The notes beneath the pieces were generated by a model, which saw only the letters and a list, made by a program, of their open reading frames with translations, ran no database searches and had not been told where the DNA came from. The position numbers and the translations under genes were made by a program. From the NCBI GenBank assembly GCA_031385325.1, contig JANNBJ010000071.1, positions 1 to 48,598 of the forward strand: DNA of 48,598 nucleotides, given 5' to 3'. The stretch comes from SYFY01 sp031385325 (GTDB lineage Bacteria; Pseudomonadota; Gammaproteobacteria; Pseudomonadales; Azotimanducaceae). Below, piece after piece: positions 35,544 through 44,055 of the stretch. Within the stretch, counting starts at the first letter, position 1. Every line of letters begins with the position of its first letter.

Positions 35544-36086
35544 ATGACCGATCAATCCACCAACTACGACGACGTGAAGCAGTATCGTCTGGATCCAGAG
35601 CGTGAACAGGAGCTGCTGCGCTGCGCAGGTGAGTGCGTGTTCTGCTGGGCCAACAAGGAAGGTCACCCGCTGGGTGTCATCACCGCCTACGTGCCTATAA
35701 ATGGCAAGATCTGGATGACGGCAACGCGCGAGCGCGTGCGCATCAAGGCGATCGCCCGGGATGGACGATCCGCGGTTGTGATCACCAGCAAAGGCACCCC
35801 GATGGGCGGTGGCAAGACGGTCACCTACAAGGGGCATTCGGTCATTCATGATGATGCCAAGACCAAGCTCTGGTTCTACAATCTGTTGGCGCAGGGGATG
35901 GCATCGGCCAAGGATGATGGCAATGCGTTTACCCGCAATCTCAAGCCGGAACTGTTTGTGAAGTTCCTCGATACTCCGGAACGCATAGTCCTTGAGTTCA
36001 CCCCTGAGATGTCGATTCCTTTTGATGGTGACAAGATGGCGCTGGGTACTGCTGCGGCCTACGCGCAGTTTGCCAAAGATCAGTAG
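35544..36086 (+). CDS. Pyridoxamine 5'-phosphate oxidase-fold (PPOX) flavin-binding protein
   Basis: A 180-residue split-barrel protein of the PPOX class. The core reads CVFCWANKEGHPLGVITAYV, then the cofactor-binding strand KIWMTATRERVRIKAIARDG and AVVITSKGTP, as in FMN- or F420-binding members that act on small molecules. ATG 35544 is preceded by AAAAAGGA, a good site; the longer in-frame start at 35478 is unlikely. Together with the LLM-class oxidoreductase at the right end it hints at flavin or F420 chemistry, but no F420 synthesis genes are visible. The substrate is unknown. Confidence 0.82.
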   Translation: MTDQSTNYDDVKQYRLDPEREQELLRCAGECVFCWANKEGHPLGVITAYVPINGKIWMTATRERVRIKAIARDGRSAVVITSKGTPMGGGKTVTYKGHSVIHDDAKTKLWFYNLLAQGMASAKDDGNAFTRNLKPELFVKFLDTPERIVLEFTPEMSIPFDGDKMALGTAAAYAQFAKDQ

Positions 36087-36109
36087 ACTTTTGAGCAAGT
36101 CCATCCACC

Positions 36110-36435
36110 TTGGCTGAACCCAAAACCAGGGCAATCGGGGCAAGCGTCGGGGAATTTCTCGACGCCCTCGCTACGTTCCTTCATGAATAATGCGGGCTAA
36201 TGGTCGAAGCGGTGAAGCGCCATTGATCGGGTTTTCTCCACGAGCGCAAGCGCTGACACTCTATGTGATGTCCGGTTTCAGCGGGCAATCAGAACTGATG
36301 CTGCGGCTTGGAAAGTACAAGACCGGAAAATCGTGCCTGTACATCAAGTCGCTGAAGGATATCGATCTTGAAGTGCTTGAAACCTTGGTCAGCCGATCGG
36401 TTGATTACCTGCGTGAGAAGTACCCGGCGGCATAG
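36110..36435 (+). pseudogene. DUF1801 family gene broken by an internal deletion and frameshift
   Basis: Two pieces of one DUF1801 protein sit in different frames. The first (from TTG 36110) reads AEPKTRAIGASVGEFLDAL and stops at 36188-36190. The second, from 36190, reads GRSGEAPLIGFSPRAQALTL, then LGKYKTGKSCLYIKSL to the normal C-terminus. Family members are about 140 residues; here roughly 45 to 50 residues in the middle are missing. The stop and the next ATG overlap (TAATG), so the second piece might still be translated, but lacking its N-terminal half it is unlikely to fold normally. Confidence 0.68.
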
Positions 36436-36454
36436 TTGCGGTTGGCAGGATGGC

Positions 36455-38020
36455 TCAAGGTGCTTGCAGCCGATAAGCGATCAGCGCGTTACCGCCTTGT
36501 TGCCCGAAACTTCCATAGCCACTCTGGATGAAAACCATGTCGTCAGCGACAAAGGGACCGTGCACGTCAATTGTGCCGCCCTCTGCGTTTGGTCCATTGA
36601 CGGCAGGCCAGCTTTTCCACGTATCGTGCTGCCACAGCAGTTCTCCGGTGCGTGCATCATTGATGAGTACCCGGCCGTCCAGTGCACTGCCGAAGATCAG
36701 TTCATCCGTGGCTGTGATGGCAGCGCTCATGCCATGGCGGCAGTTGGGTTTGTTCTTGCAGCCGTCATCCAGGACGTATTGCCAGCGCACTTCGCCGGTG
36801 TCCATGGCGATGGCATAGAGACCTGGTTTGGCGTCGCCCGCGCCAGGCCCCAGGGGAATGTCACTGATCGGTGCGTAGAGGAACCGCAAGCCTTCATGGG
36901 CGGCCATTCCCCAGTGCACACCACCGAGATAACCGCCACGTCCGACGTTGACGGACCAGAGGTGTTTGCCGGTGGTAGCGTCCATTGAATGAACATCGCC
37001 GGATTTCTGACCAGCCAATATGATTGGTTCGCCGTTGGCTCCACTGATGATGATCGGTGGGGCGCCAAAATCCAGGTCCGGTCCAGCGTCATCCGGGCAG
37101 TTCGGATGTTTGATGTGGATGGTACAGGCCATGTTGAAAGTGTCACCGCTGGTAAATTGTTCAACCCACGTGCGCTCGCCTGTTGTCGCCTGGATTGAGT
37201 GAATGGCATCGCTGGTCGCCGACGCTGGCTCGGTGTAGTTCTCGCCGGTTCCGATATAGATCTGTCCGGTTGTGGGATCGACAGCTGGTGCCGACCAGGC
37301 AGGCGCACCGGATGGCCCCCATTGTTCGACGAACAGCAGATGACGCCCCGAGACTTGTGGGGCGTCATCGATGACCGGTCGACGCCAGAGCAGGGTGCCC
37401 GTGCCAGCATCAAGTGCAACCAGTGATCCCCTCGACTTGCAGCAACCGTAGAGCGGATTGACTGCGAGTGCGAGTTCTATGGACGAGACCGGAACCAGCA
37501 ATCGACCATCGTGAAACGTTGGGGTTCCGGTCAGCGTGTTGAATGGATGTTCGCGTGGGTCGGTTCGCCAGAGGAGTTGGCCAGTCCTGGCATTTACAGC
37601 GTAGGCATAACCCTCAAACGTCCCGAAGAAGAGGGCGGTGACACCACCTCCAATTTCGCCGTGTGTGAGTCCCGTACGAATGCTGCCATCAACTTTCAGT
37701 CGCCACCGCTCACAACCGTTGGACTTGGCCAACGCATACAGATGCCCGCCCTGCGATCCCACAAAAACCGTGTCTCCTGTGACCGCAAACCAGGAATGTG
37801 GACTCTGGCCACCGTCCAGCGCGAATGTCCATGCGACTTCCAGGTTTTTGACGTTGTCACGATAGATCGAAGAGTCTCGTTGATAGCGGGTGTTGCGTAC
37901 ATCCAGCCCCCAGCCTTGTCCGTACCACCTGGAAAGATCAGGTGTTGTTGAGCATGATTCGTTGCCAAGAGCCGGCAACGATGCTGCCAACATGAATGCA
38001 AACGCGAGGGTCCGAATCAT
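36455..38020 (-). CDS. Secreted PQQ-type beta-propeller protein (polyvinyl-alcohol-dehydrogenase-like)
   Basis: A 521-residue exported protein. A signal peptide (FAFMLAASLPALG) is followed by a propeller of repeated blades with tryptophan-docking phrases such as NARTGQLLWRTD, DAGTGTLLWRRP, DATTGKHLWSVN and DTGEVRWQYV. Adjacent cysteines in LYGCCKSRG match the vicinal disulfide seen in PVA-dehydrogenase-like quinoproteins. Such enzymes oxidise alcohols in the periplasm with PQQ and pass electrons to a cytochrome; no haem motif is present in this protein itself. Its ATG overlaps the stop of the PHP phosphodiesterase by four bases, so the two are cotranslated. The actual substrate and whether PQQ is bound are unproven. 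Confidence 0.83.
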   Translation of the reverse strand: MIRTLAFAFMLAASLPALGNESCSTTPDLSRWYGQGWGLDVRNTRYQRDSSIYRDNVKNLEVAWTFALDGGQSPHSWFAVTGDTVFVGSQGGHLYALAKSNGCERWRLKVDGSIRTGLTHGEIGGGVTALFFGTFEGYAYAVNARTGQLLWRTDPREHPFNTLTGTPTFHDGRLLVPVSSIELALAVNPLYGCCKSRGSLVALDAGTGTLLWRRPVIDDAPQVSGRHLLFVEQWGPSGAPAWSAPAVDPTTGQIYIGTGENYTEPASATSDAIHSIQATTGERTWVEQFTSGDTFNMACTIHIKHPNCPDDAGPDLDFGAPPIIISGANGEPIILAGQKSGDVHSMDATTGKHLWSVNVGRGGYLGGVHWGMAAHEGLRFLYAPISDIPLGPGAGDAKPGLYAIAMDTGEVRWQYVLDDGCKNKPNCRHGMSAAITATDELIFGSALDGRVLINDARTGELLWQHDTWKSWPAVNGPNAEGGTIDVHGPFVADDMVFIQSGYGSFGQQGGNALIAYRLQAP

Positions 38021-39225
38021 GCGCGGGGCGGCAAGAGTGCAGTGAAAGAGATGACCGCTGGCTGCTTTGGTGCAATCAACGCATTGAGGACGGAAAATTC
38101 AAGGGACACCTTGGCATCGCCCTCCGGGATCTTGACGGCCAACTCGGTCTTGCCATGTGCCGGTACTGACACAATGTCCGCACTGCCCATGAACGTGTGT
38201 GCGGACTTGTTCTGTAACATGAACTGGGCATCCGAATGATTCTGCAGGGTCACCAGGGCAACATCTGCATTTCGGAACCGGGTGGTGGTTGCATCGACAG
38301 TCAGTGCCGCCTGCAGGAGTGGCATGAGTTCTGGTGCGCGGCCGACCAGCAGGTTCTTGAACCAGACCACGGTATGTTTGGCGAACAAGGCCTTGCGAAT
38401 GCCGTCGATGGAACGATCGGCGGTAAACACCAGGGTGACTGGTCGATGACCACCGGTTGCCGGGCTGTAGTCCCAGTCAATCAGGTCGTGGATGTCAGAT
38501 ACGCCGAGCATGACCAGGTCGTGTTGCATGGCGATGGCATGGGCTTCCTCGGAATACTCATCGCCATTGGCGATCTCGATCCCGTGTAGCTGGCCAGCCT
38601 TTACCAACCCGGCATGAAAATCGTCGAGTCGGGCAATGCCGTCGGCACGCTGTGCGGTCCAGAAGGGATGATTCCAGAATACGAATGCACCCTGTGCGTT
38701 GGCGGCCTTGACGGCTTCGTCGGCCGGCCAGCCGTGTGCTGCCTTGTAATACTCGATCGCGTCGGTGATGGCACCGGCGTCCGCGGGCACTTTCAACAGC
38801 TTGTTTGAGTCCTGCACAAAGACGGCATTCATGTGGCCTGCAGGGGCTTCGCGAGTGATCTCCGATCCACTGATGACCAGCAGGCTGGTGTCGTTGGCGG
38901 CTGCAGTGGCCTCGACAAAACTGCGATTTCGATCAGGGTGCGCAATGTCGGCTCGGTGCGGTTGATACTCGAGGTGTTCGGTCACCGCCATGGCGTCCAG
39001 ACCATCGCGAATGGACTCCTCAACGCGGATGTTGGGCCAGACGTGGCCGTCGGAAAAAACACTGTGCGTGTGCAGATCCACCACCAGTGTCTGCATACCG
39101 GGGATATCTGGAAAATCGATGACCCGATCACCCTCCGCTTTGGCATTCGCCGCAGTGTGGGCATAGACCAGCACCGGACAGACGGTAAGGACGAGTGAGG
39201 CCAGGGCTCGAAGTGCAACGTGCAT
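38017..39225 (-). CDS. Exported PHP-domain phosphodiesterase (Sb-PDE-like)
   Basis: A 402-residue exported protein: signal peptide RALASLVLTVCPVLVYA, then a PHP metal-dependent domain with VDLHTHSVFSDGHVWPNIRV (metal His-x-His and Asp), AVTEHLEYQPH, the SGSEITRE block and WNHPFW. This pattern matches the Sb-PDE family of bacterial phosphodiesterases. The C-terminal third is an added beta-rich region. ATG 39225 is chosen since the in-frame start at 39288 would place an unlikely leader before the signal peptide; GGA lies upstream. It is the first gene of a two-gene unit with the PQQ propeller. It could release phosphate from extracellular phosphodiesters; the natural substrate is not evident. 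Confidence 0.83.
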   Translation of the reverse strand: MHVALRALASLVLTVCPVLVYAHTAANAKAEGDRVIDFPDIPGMQTLVVDLHTHSVFSDGHVWPNIRVEESIRDGLDAMAVTEHLEYQPHRADIAHPDRNRSFVEATAAANDTSLLVISGSEITREAPAGHMNAVFVQDSNKLLKVPADAGAITDAIEYYKAAHGWPADEAVKAANAQGAFVFWNHPFWTAQRADGIARLDDFHAGLVKAGQLHGIEIANGDEYSEEAHAIAMQHDLVMLGVSDIHDLIDWDYSPATGGHRPVTLVFTADRSIDGIRKALFAKHTVVWFKNLLVGRAPELMPLLQAALTVDATTTRFRNADVALVTLQNHSDAQFMLQNKSAHTFMGSADIVSVPAHGKTELAVKIPEGDAKVSLEFSVLNALIAPKQPAVISFTALLPPRA

Positions 39226-39284
39226 GATGATTTCCGGTGGCTGGGGCGTTGAGATCAGAGTGCCGCAAGCCGTGAACCGGAGCA

Positions 39285-39307
39285 ACACCAGTCGTCACGA
39301 CTGGTGT
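39285..39307. terminator. Second hairpin downstream of mscL
   Basis: ACACCAGTCG-TCA-CGACTGGTGT is a perfect 10-base stem. It lies 60 bases upstream of the PHP phosphodiesterase start and beyond the first mscL hairpin. It could back up mscL termination or regulate the next gene. There is no T tract. Confidence 0.33.
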
Positions 39308-39326
39308 CGATTTCAGTTGGACAAAG

Positions 39327-39355
39327 GGCTGCACAGACGAGATGTGCAGCCTTTT
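39327..39355 (-). terminator. Intrinsic terminator of mscL
   Basis: GGCTGCACA / TGTGCAGCC, a perfect 9-base stem with a 7-base loop, lies just past the mscL stop. On the minus strand it is followed by CTTTG; the plus strand side has TTTT. Position and strength make it a good terminator candidate, working in either direction. Confidence 0.55.
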
Positions 39356-39365
39356 CGAACTGCAA

Positions 39366-39767
39366 TCAGCGAGAGCGCAAGGCGTCCCGGATTTCGGTGA
39401 GCAGTACTTCTTCCTTGCTTGGCGGTGGTGGCGCTGCGGGAGCGGCTACTTCTTCTTTTTTCATCGAATTCATGGCCTTCACAACCAGGAAAATCGCAAA
39501 TGCAATGATGACGAAGTCGACAATGGACTGGACGAAAACACCGTACTTGAGCAATACGGCATCGGCGCCCTCGGCCGCATCCTTCAATGTCACTGCAAGG
39601 CTCGAGAAATTCATTCCACCCAACAACATTCCCAGTGGTGGCATCAGCACGTCGGCGACGAATGACGACACGATCTTGCCAAACGCACCGCCGATGACGA
39701 TACCAACCGCCATGTCGACGACATTGCCACGCATGGCAAAACTCTTGAATTCAGTGAGCATAGTCAT
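39366..39767 (-). CDS. mscL: Large-conductance mechanosensitive channel
   Basis: A 133-residue inner-membrane channel that opens under osmotic downshock. The N-terminal helix MTMLTEFKSFAMRGNVVDMAVGI leads into the pore helix GIVIGGAFGKIVSSFVADVL, a periplasmic loop, the second membrane helix (VDFVIIAFAIFLVVKAMN) and a cytoplasmic bundle ending LLTEIRDALRSR. Length is that of the family. ATG 39767 (or ATG 39761) gives the canonical start; the reading frame is open further up but uninformative. It has its own promoter-like sequence and a terminator hairpin. Confidence 0.96.
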   Translation of the reverse strand: MTMLTEFKSFAMRGNVVDMAVGIVIGGAFGKIVSSFVADVLMPPLGMLLGGMNFSSLAVTLKDAAEGADAVLLKYGVFVQSIVDFVIIAFAIFLVVKAMNSMKKEEVAAPAAPPPPSKEEVLLTEIRDALRSR

Positions 39768-39819
39768 TTTTTGGGTCCCCCCGGTTGACGTGTGGGCCGC
39801 GATCAGTGTCGGCGGCCGC

Positions 39820-39848
39820 ATTATATTGATCAGGCTTGAATCTGTTGC
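39820..39848 (-). promoter_or_regulatory. Likely mscL promoter
   Basis: On the minus strand GCAACA (39848-39843), 17 bases, and a perfect TATAAT (39825-39820) form a -35/-10 pair. Transcription would start near 39812 and give a leader of about 45 bases before the mscL ATG. Confidence 0.48.
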
Positions 39849-39959
39849 CCGCGGGTTCGCGTACTTACTTTGATTTTACAAATACTGACAAGAGCACGAA
39901 CGCGAACTCGTTAGCTAGTTATAACACCCGTACTGTAGCGAAACAATCGAATGGTCAGT

Positions 39960-40403
39960 TCATTCAACGATTGTGGTGGTCGGTCGAATCGCTCGGTAGA
40001 CCAGCCAGCCAATGCACCCTAACAACGCCGTTTGCATCGGTGCCCACCAGGCGTGCCAAGCGTCGACTGCCGTTGAAGTGCACAGCGCTCCTCCAGCCAC
40101 GGTAGAGTTGATCCACGCGGAATACACCGGGATCACAGCCAGGGCCGTCAGTATCAGCAGTGGCCATACAAAATGTCGGAGCAGGGCGTGTACCTCACGC
40201 AGTGGCCGGGTCAGATTCAACAACCCGGAGAGCGGCGCCGTGAACAAACCGAAACCGAGCAGCACGGCCCACAGGGTATTGCCATCTGTGGTGCAGGAAA
40301 TGATGCGCAATGTTGCCAGCCAGATGACATAGGCGTACACGCACATCCAGCCGACCAGTGCGGCGGCAAGCCTGCCCATGACTTCAGCGAATGACATGTT
40401 CAT
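39960..40403 (-). CDS. Small multi-pass membrane protein, function unknown
   Basis: A 147-residue hydrophobic protein with about four membrane segments: AALVGWMCVYAYVIWLATL, TLWAVLLGFGLFTAPL, VWPLLILTALAVIPVYSAW and a last one around TALLGCIGWLVYRAI. I do not recognise the family. It lies 36 bases after the end of the redoxin-cytochrome-monooxygenase gene on the same strand, so it is probably cotranscribed and may serve the same membrane process. Charged loops RPLREVH and RPTTTIVE suggest a cytoplasmic C-terminus. It lacks cysteine or histidine pairs that would point to haem or metal binding. Confidence 0.62.
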   Translation of the reverse strand: MNMSFAEVMGRLAAALVGWMCVYAYVIWLATLRIISCTTDGNTLWAVLLGFGLFTAPLSGLLNLTRPLREVHALLRHFVWPLLILTALAVIPVYSAWINSTVAGGALCTSTAVDAWHAWWAPMQTALLGCIGWLVYRAIRPTTTIVE

Positions 40404-40439
40404 GCAGCCATGACATCGCTGAAATTGTCATGAGTTCTG

Positions 40440-42221
40440 TCACTGACTGTGAGCCGACACCAACGCGTGGGCTGACTTGTCGATCTCCGCATCCGTCAGG
40501 TAGCGATAACTCAACGCGCCAAAGAGCATCTCGTCCCAGGATTGTTCGCCCCACGGGACGACCCGATTCGGGTCAGGGTTGGCTGGATTGGTCACCGAGT
40601 TGTCCCACGCCGTGCGATGCACTATCCGGGTTCCAGCGGGTAATCGTTTGGGAACGGAGAGTTCGTAGGTCGTCTGCCAATTGAAGTCATAACTCGGCAC
40701 CGACAGCAGGAGTTCTTCAGTGCCATCCGGGTAGACCGCGCGAAACTCGGATGCCTTGCCGCGATAGTGGGCGTGTGGCAACAGGCTGTAGAGCAGGATG
40801 TCCCGATCGATGGTTCGTTCTGCCGATTCCCAATGTTCGCGGGTGCGGGCGGGAATCGAGATCTGGTCATTGGCCAGCACCATCGAGTGCAGTTCGTGGG
40901 TTGGTTTGTCACGGTGAAAATAAAGCCCGATGCGTGATCGATCGGTACTCACTTTTCCATAAGTGGTGTAGTGCATCTGTGGCCGAAATACGGCGTCCTT
41001 GGACAGGAAGACGCCGGTCTGCTCAGGGAAAATGTCGGCGTTGGCGCCGGGTACATATCCGCCGAGTGTGCCGGACCGACTGTGATCAATTTTCCCATCC
41101 GCGTTGGTGACGCCAAAGTTGGTGATGACGTGGTGCAGCGCTTTGCGATCGCCCGGCAACACCTCGGCTGCTCGCACCCAGACGTCCCGGCCGATTGGAT
41201 TTTTGATGACCGGATATTGGTAATCGATGCTGCCGGTCGCGGCCACATTCATTGCGGGTACTTCAATGATCACGTCTGGTTCACCAAGACTCCATTCCGG
41301 CCACACACGATCATCAAGGGTCAGCGGGTCTGGACCATCGCCGCGCGGGGCACCGGCTTCCACCCAGTGCACCAGTTGTCTGATCTCAAGATCAGCCAGC
41401 GCCCGGTCATTGCTGAAATGTCCGACAGCGGGATCGGCGTGCCATGGCGGCATGCGCTTGGTGCGCAGGACTTCCCGGATCATGGGTGCAAATCCCCTGA
41501 CCATGGTGTAGTCAGTCATGGCCCAGGGGCCAATTCCGCCTGGTCGATGACAGGTCACGCAGTTGTCTCGCAGGATGGGAGCGATGGTCTCGCTGTAGGA
41601 AATCGCGCCGTGCGACGCATCGGCGGTTCGATCGGGAAAGTTGATCAGGCAGCCTATGGCGCGGGTGTCCGCCAGTTGCACGGGTCGCTTGGCCAGCAGG
41701 TCATCAAGCGCCAGGGCCAGGTGTTCCCGGGTTGCCTTCGGTTTCTGGTTCTCGTAACTCAGGCGATCGTCAACGGCACCGTGGTAGGCGATCTTCCAGG
41801 TATTGGGGTCGACCACGAAAATTTCTCCGGTTCGCACCAGTCCCAGCGCTTCACCGATGAGTTGCTGCTGGTCCAGAAGCACCGGCATGTCGTAGCCAAA
41901 TTCTTCAACTTCATGGGCGATAGCTGCTCGCGTGTCTTGCAGGTTGCTGTTGATCAGAAAGAACTGGACCCCCTTGCCTGCGTAACGCTCCCGCATCTCG
42001 CGCAAGGTTGGCATGACGTTGCGGACGATGGGACAGCCGTTGCCCTGAACCAGGAAGACGATCGCGCTCGCATCGCCATAGCGGTATAGCTCGTGGGCCG
42101 TTCCGCGGTGGTCCAGCAACTTGAAATTCTCAACCAGATCATTGGTTTGGAGAGCAGACGCAAAGTGACTTCCGAATGTACACAGCAAGGCAATCAGACA
42201 GGACGAGAACTTTTTTTGCAT
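40440..42221 (-). CDS. Exported redoxin / cytochrome c / copper-monooxygenase-like fusion protein
   Basis: A 593-residue exported protein with three parts. A signal peptide (LIALLCTFGSHFASA) is followed by a thioredoxin-like redoxin domain (about 28-180) with one cysteine in QGNGCPIVRN (about 63). A c-type haem site CVTCH (221-225) follows, with a likely axial Met in RMPPWHAD (about 257). The last 290 residues resemble the copper type II, ascorbate-dependent monooxygenase fold, with HHVITNF, MHYTTYGK and LLPHAHYRGK as possible copper ligands. ATG 42221 has GAGGA upstream; the frame extends to 42371 without a convincing start. It probably performs an oxidation in the periplasm; substrate and electron source are unknown. 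Such fusions occur in many uncultured proteobacteria. Confidence 0.85.
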   Translation of the reverse strand: MQKKFSSCLIALLCTFGSHFASALQTNDLVENFKLLDHRGTAHELYRYGDASAIVFLVQGNGCPIVRNVMPTLREMRERYAGKGVQFFLINSNLQDTRAAIAHEVEEFGYDMPVLLDQQQLIGEALGLVRTGEIFVVDPNTWKIAYHGAVDDRLSYENQKPKATREHLALALDDLLAKRPVQLADTRAIGCLINFPDRTADASHGAISYSETIAPILRDNCVTCHRPGGIGPWAMTDYTMVRGFAPMIREVLRTKRMPPWHADPAVGHFSNDRALADLEIRQLVHWVEAGAPRGDGPDPLTLDDRVWPEWSLGEPDVIIEVPAMNVAATGSIDYQYPVIKNPIGRDVWVRAAEVLPGDRKALHHVITNFGVTNADGKIDHSRSGTLGGYVPGANADIFPEQTGVFLSKDAVFRPQMHYTTYGKVSTDRSRIGLYFHRDKPTHELHSMVLANDQISIPARTREHWESAERTIDRDILLYSLLPHAHYRGKASEFRAVYPDGTEELLLSVPSYDFNWQTTYELSVPKRLPAGTRIVHRTAWDNSVTNPANPDPNRVVPWGEQSWDEMLFGALSYRYLTDAEIDKSAHALVSAHSQ

Positions 42222-42438
42222 GGCGTTCCTCAAACGGGGCGTATCGACATTGTCGGCCTGGGTCATCGTGGCTTCAATCGGCGTTTTTTCGTTCGACGCC
42301 ACACCATCGGCCCGTTCGGCTCGCCGCACCTGGCTGGTGAACGAGGCACACATCGACCGGAAAGTACGCATTCACGTGGGACATTCGCTGATCGACAGCG
42401 TCGGGTTGCAACGGTAACGTGGGTCCTGAGCATCCAGT

Positions 42439-44055
42439 TTGACGGTTTTACCTGTGTCCACAATCACCAACCTCAATGCCGGCGCGGTCCTGGCTCACCA
42501 GATCGAGGACGAAGTCGAGGCCAAGTTCGTGGTTCGTAACGCCGATGAGGCGGAACAGTTGCTGCGGGTCATCGGTCAGTTTGCCGAGCTTTCGGCGCAA
42601 GTTAGCGAACAGGTGGTGGATGACTACATCGACTCGCCATCACTGGAACTCTACACCACCGGCCTGGGCTGCCGGATCCGTCAGAAGATTCCGAAAGTCG
42701 GCGCCACCCGCTGGAGCCTCGAATGCAAGGCGATCGTGCATGGTGGTGAATCCATCAAGAATCGCCGGGAAACCCGTCATCCATTACCGGGGCCAGTGAC
42801 TCCGGACGAGATCCCGGCCGGCGCCGTCCGGAACCTGCTTGCTGATGCGCTCACCGCACCCCCGCAGGTTATCCTCAGCCTGCACAATCAGCGTCGACAT
42901 TATCTGGCGAAGACAGCGCAGCGGAATGAGTTTGATGTGTGTATCGACGTAGTCGAGGTTAAATCGCCCGACGGTCGCCTGCTTGGACAGTTTCGCGAAG
43001 TCGAAATAGAACTCGTGCAGGGAGAGTTTGCCGACCTGCAAACGCTGCTACACCAGGTAAACGCTGCGAGTGTGGGGTCACAGTCCAGCCTTTCACCTTC
43101 CAGATTGGGCAAGTTTGAACGCAGCCTGTGGCTGACCGGCGCACGATCACACCCTTCTCAGGAGTGGCAGCCAGGCCAGCGCGCCTGGTCACTTCTGGTT
43201 GAACACATGCGACATGACCTTCGGGTCATCGGGCTCAGCCGCGCGATAGCCCTCGAAGGATCAAGCCCCGAAGGCGTTCATATGGTCCGCACCCACACCC
43301 GGAAACTGCAAGCCGCGATGACCGCGGCGGCACCCTGGCTGGGTCCGGAGGGTGAGCAATTGAGCCGCCAGTTTCGTGAACTTGCGTCGAGTCTGAGTGA
43401 AGTGCGTGACCTCGACGTGTATGCCGAACAGACCATGGCGTTGGTGAAAACGCTTCCCGACATTCGGGCGCGTGTCATCACCCAGCTTGAGGGAGCGCTG
43501 AAAGAATCATTGGCAGATGCCAGGCGCAAGTCACACACACTTCTGGAGCGGCCTCATCTGGACCGGTTGTTCGAACGCTTCCGGAAGCTGCTTGAAGACA
43601 AGGTTGATGAGCATCCGGAAATCACGATTCGGGACCTGGCCGTCACCGATCTGGTCCGTGCATCGAGGAAGGTCCGGAAGTTGGTTCGCGGGCTCGGTGA
43701 GGAAGGGTCTGATGCGGCGCTGCATCGGCTGCGCATTCGTATCAAGAAGCTTCGTTATACCCTTGAACTTTATGGGGTTGTTGTCTCGGACAAGCTACGA
43801 GCCGCCGCTCGAGGCGCGCGCGAAATGCAGGATCTGCTGGGCACCCATCAGGATGCGTGTGTTGCGGTTGGCTATGGACAGCGACTGGCGGTGCAGCTGC
43901 CGCTCATACCGCAGAATCGCGAAGTGCTGGTGACGCTTGGGCGTCTGCAAAGCGAGCGGGAGCGGCAAGCCATGCAGATTCGCCGCTCCTTTGTCGCTGA
44001 AACTACCGGGCGAGATTTCTCTCGTTCCCTCAAGCGAGCCCTCAAGACCCTGTGA
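42439..44055 (+). CDS. CYTH-CHAD domain protein (polyphosphate-related)
   Basis: A 538-residue protein with two domains. The N-terminal CYTH/triphosphate-tunnel-like domain shows the E-x-E-x-K signature in EVEAKFVV (about 25-29) and the basic strand ETRHPLPG. The C-terminal CHAD domain is all helical with conserved His and basic residues (VHMVRTHTRKLQAAM, ALHRLRIRIKKLRYTLELYG), suited to bind polyphosphate. Related proteins hydrolyse or bind polyphosphate or triphosphate. The start is TTG 42439 or GTG 42454; neither has a strong ribosome-binding site. It converges on the enoyl-CoA hydratase, overlapping its end by 14 bases. No polyphosphate kinase or phosphatase gene is adjacent. Confidence 0.85.
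   Translation: MTVLPVSTITNLNAGAVLAHQIEDEVEAKFVVRNADEAEQLLRVIGQFAELSAQVSEQVVDDYIDSPSLELYTTGLGCRIRQKIPKVGATRWSLECKAIVHGGESIKNRRETRHPLPGPVTPDEIPAGAVRNLLADALTAPPQVILSLHNQRRHYLAKTAQRNEFDVCIDVVEVKSPDGRLLGQFREVEIELVQGEFADLQTLLHQVNAASVGSQSSLSPSRLGKFERSLWLTGARSHPSQEWQPGQRAWSLLVEHMRHDLRVIGLSRAIALEGSSPEGVHMVRTHTRKLQAAMTAAAPWLGPEGEQLSRQFRELASSLSEVRDLDVYAEQTMALVKTLPDIRARVITQLEGALKESLADARRKSHTLLERPHLDRLFERFRKLLEDKVDEHPEITIRDLAVTDLVRASRKVRKLVRGLGEEGSDAALHRLRIRIKKLRYTLELYGVVVSDKLRAAARGAREMQDLLGTHQDACVAVGYGQRLAVQLPLIPQNREVLVTLGRLQSERERQAMQIRRSFVAETTGRDFSRSLKRALKTL

Noticed and set aside
42220..42417. Small open frame with a hydrophobic start, upstream of the CYTH-CHAD gene
   Set aside because: There is no ribosome-binding site, it overlaps the divergent redoxin gene start, and the sequence after the hydrophobic part lacks recognisable character.
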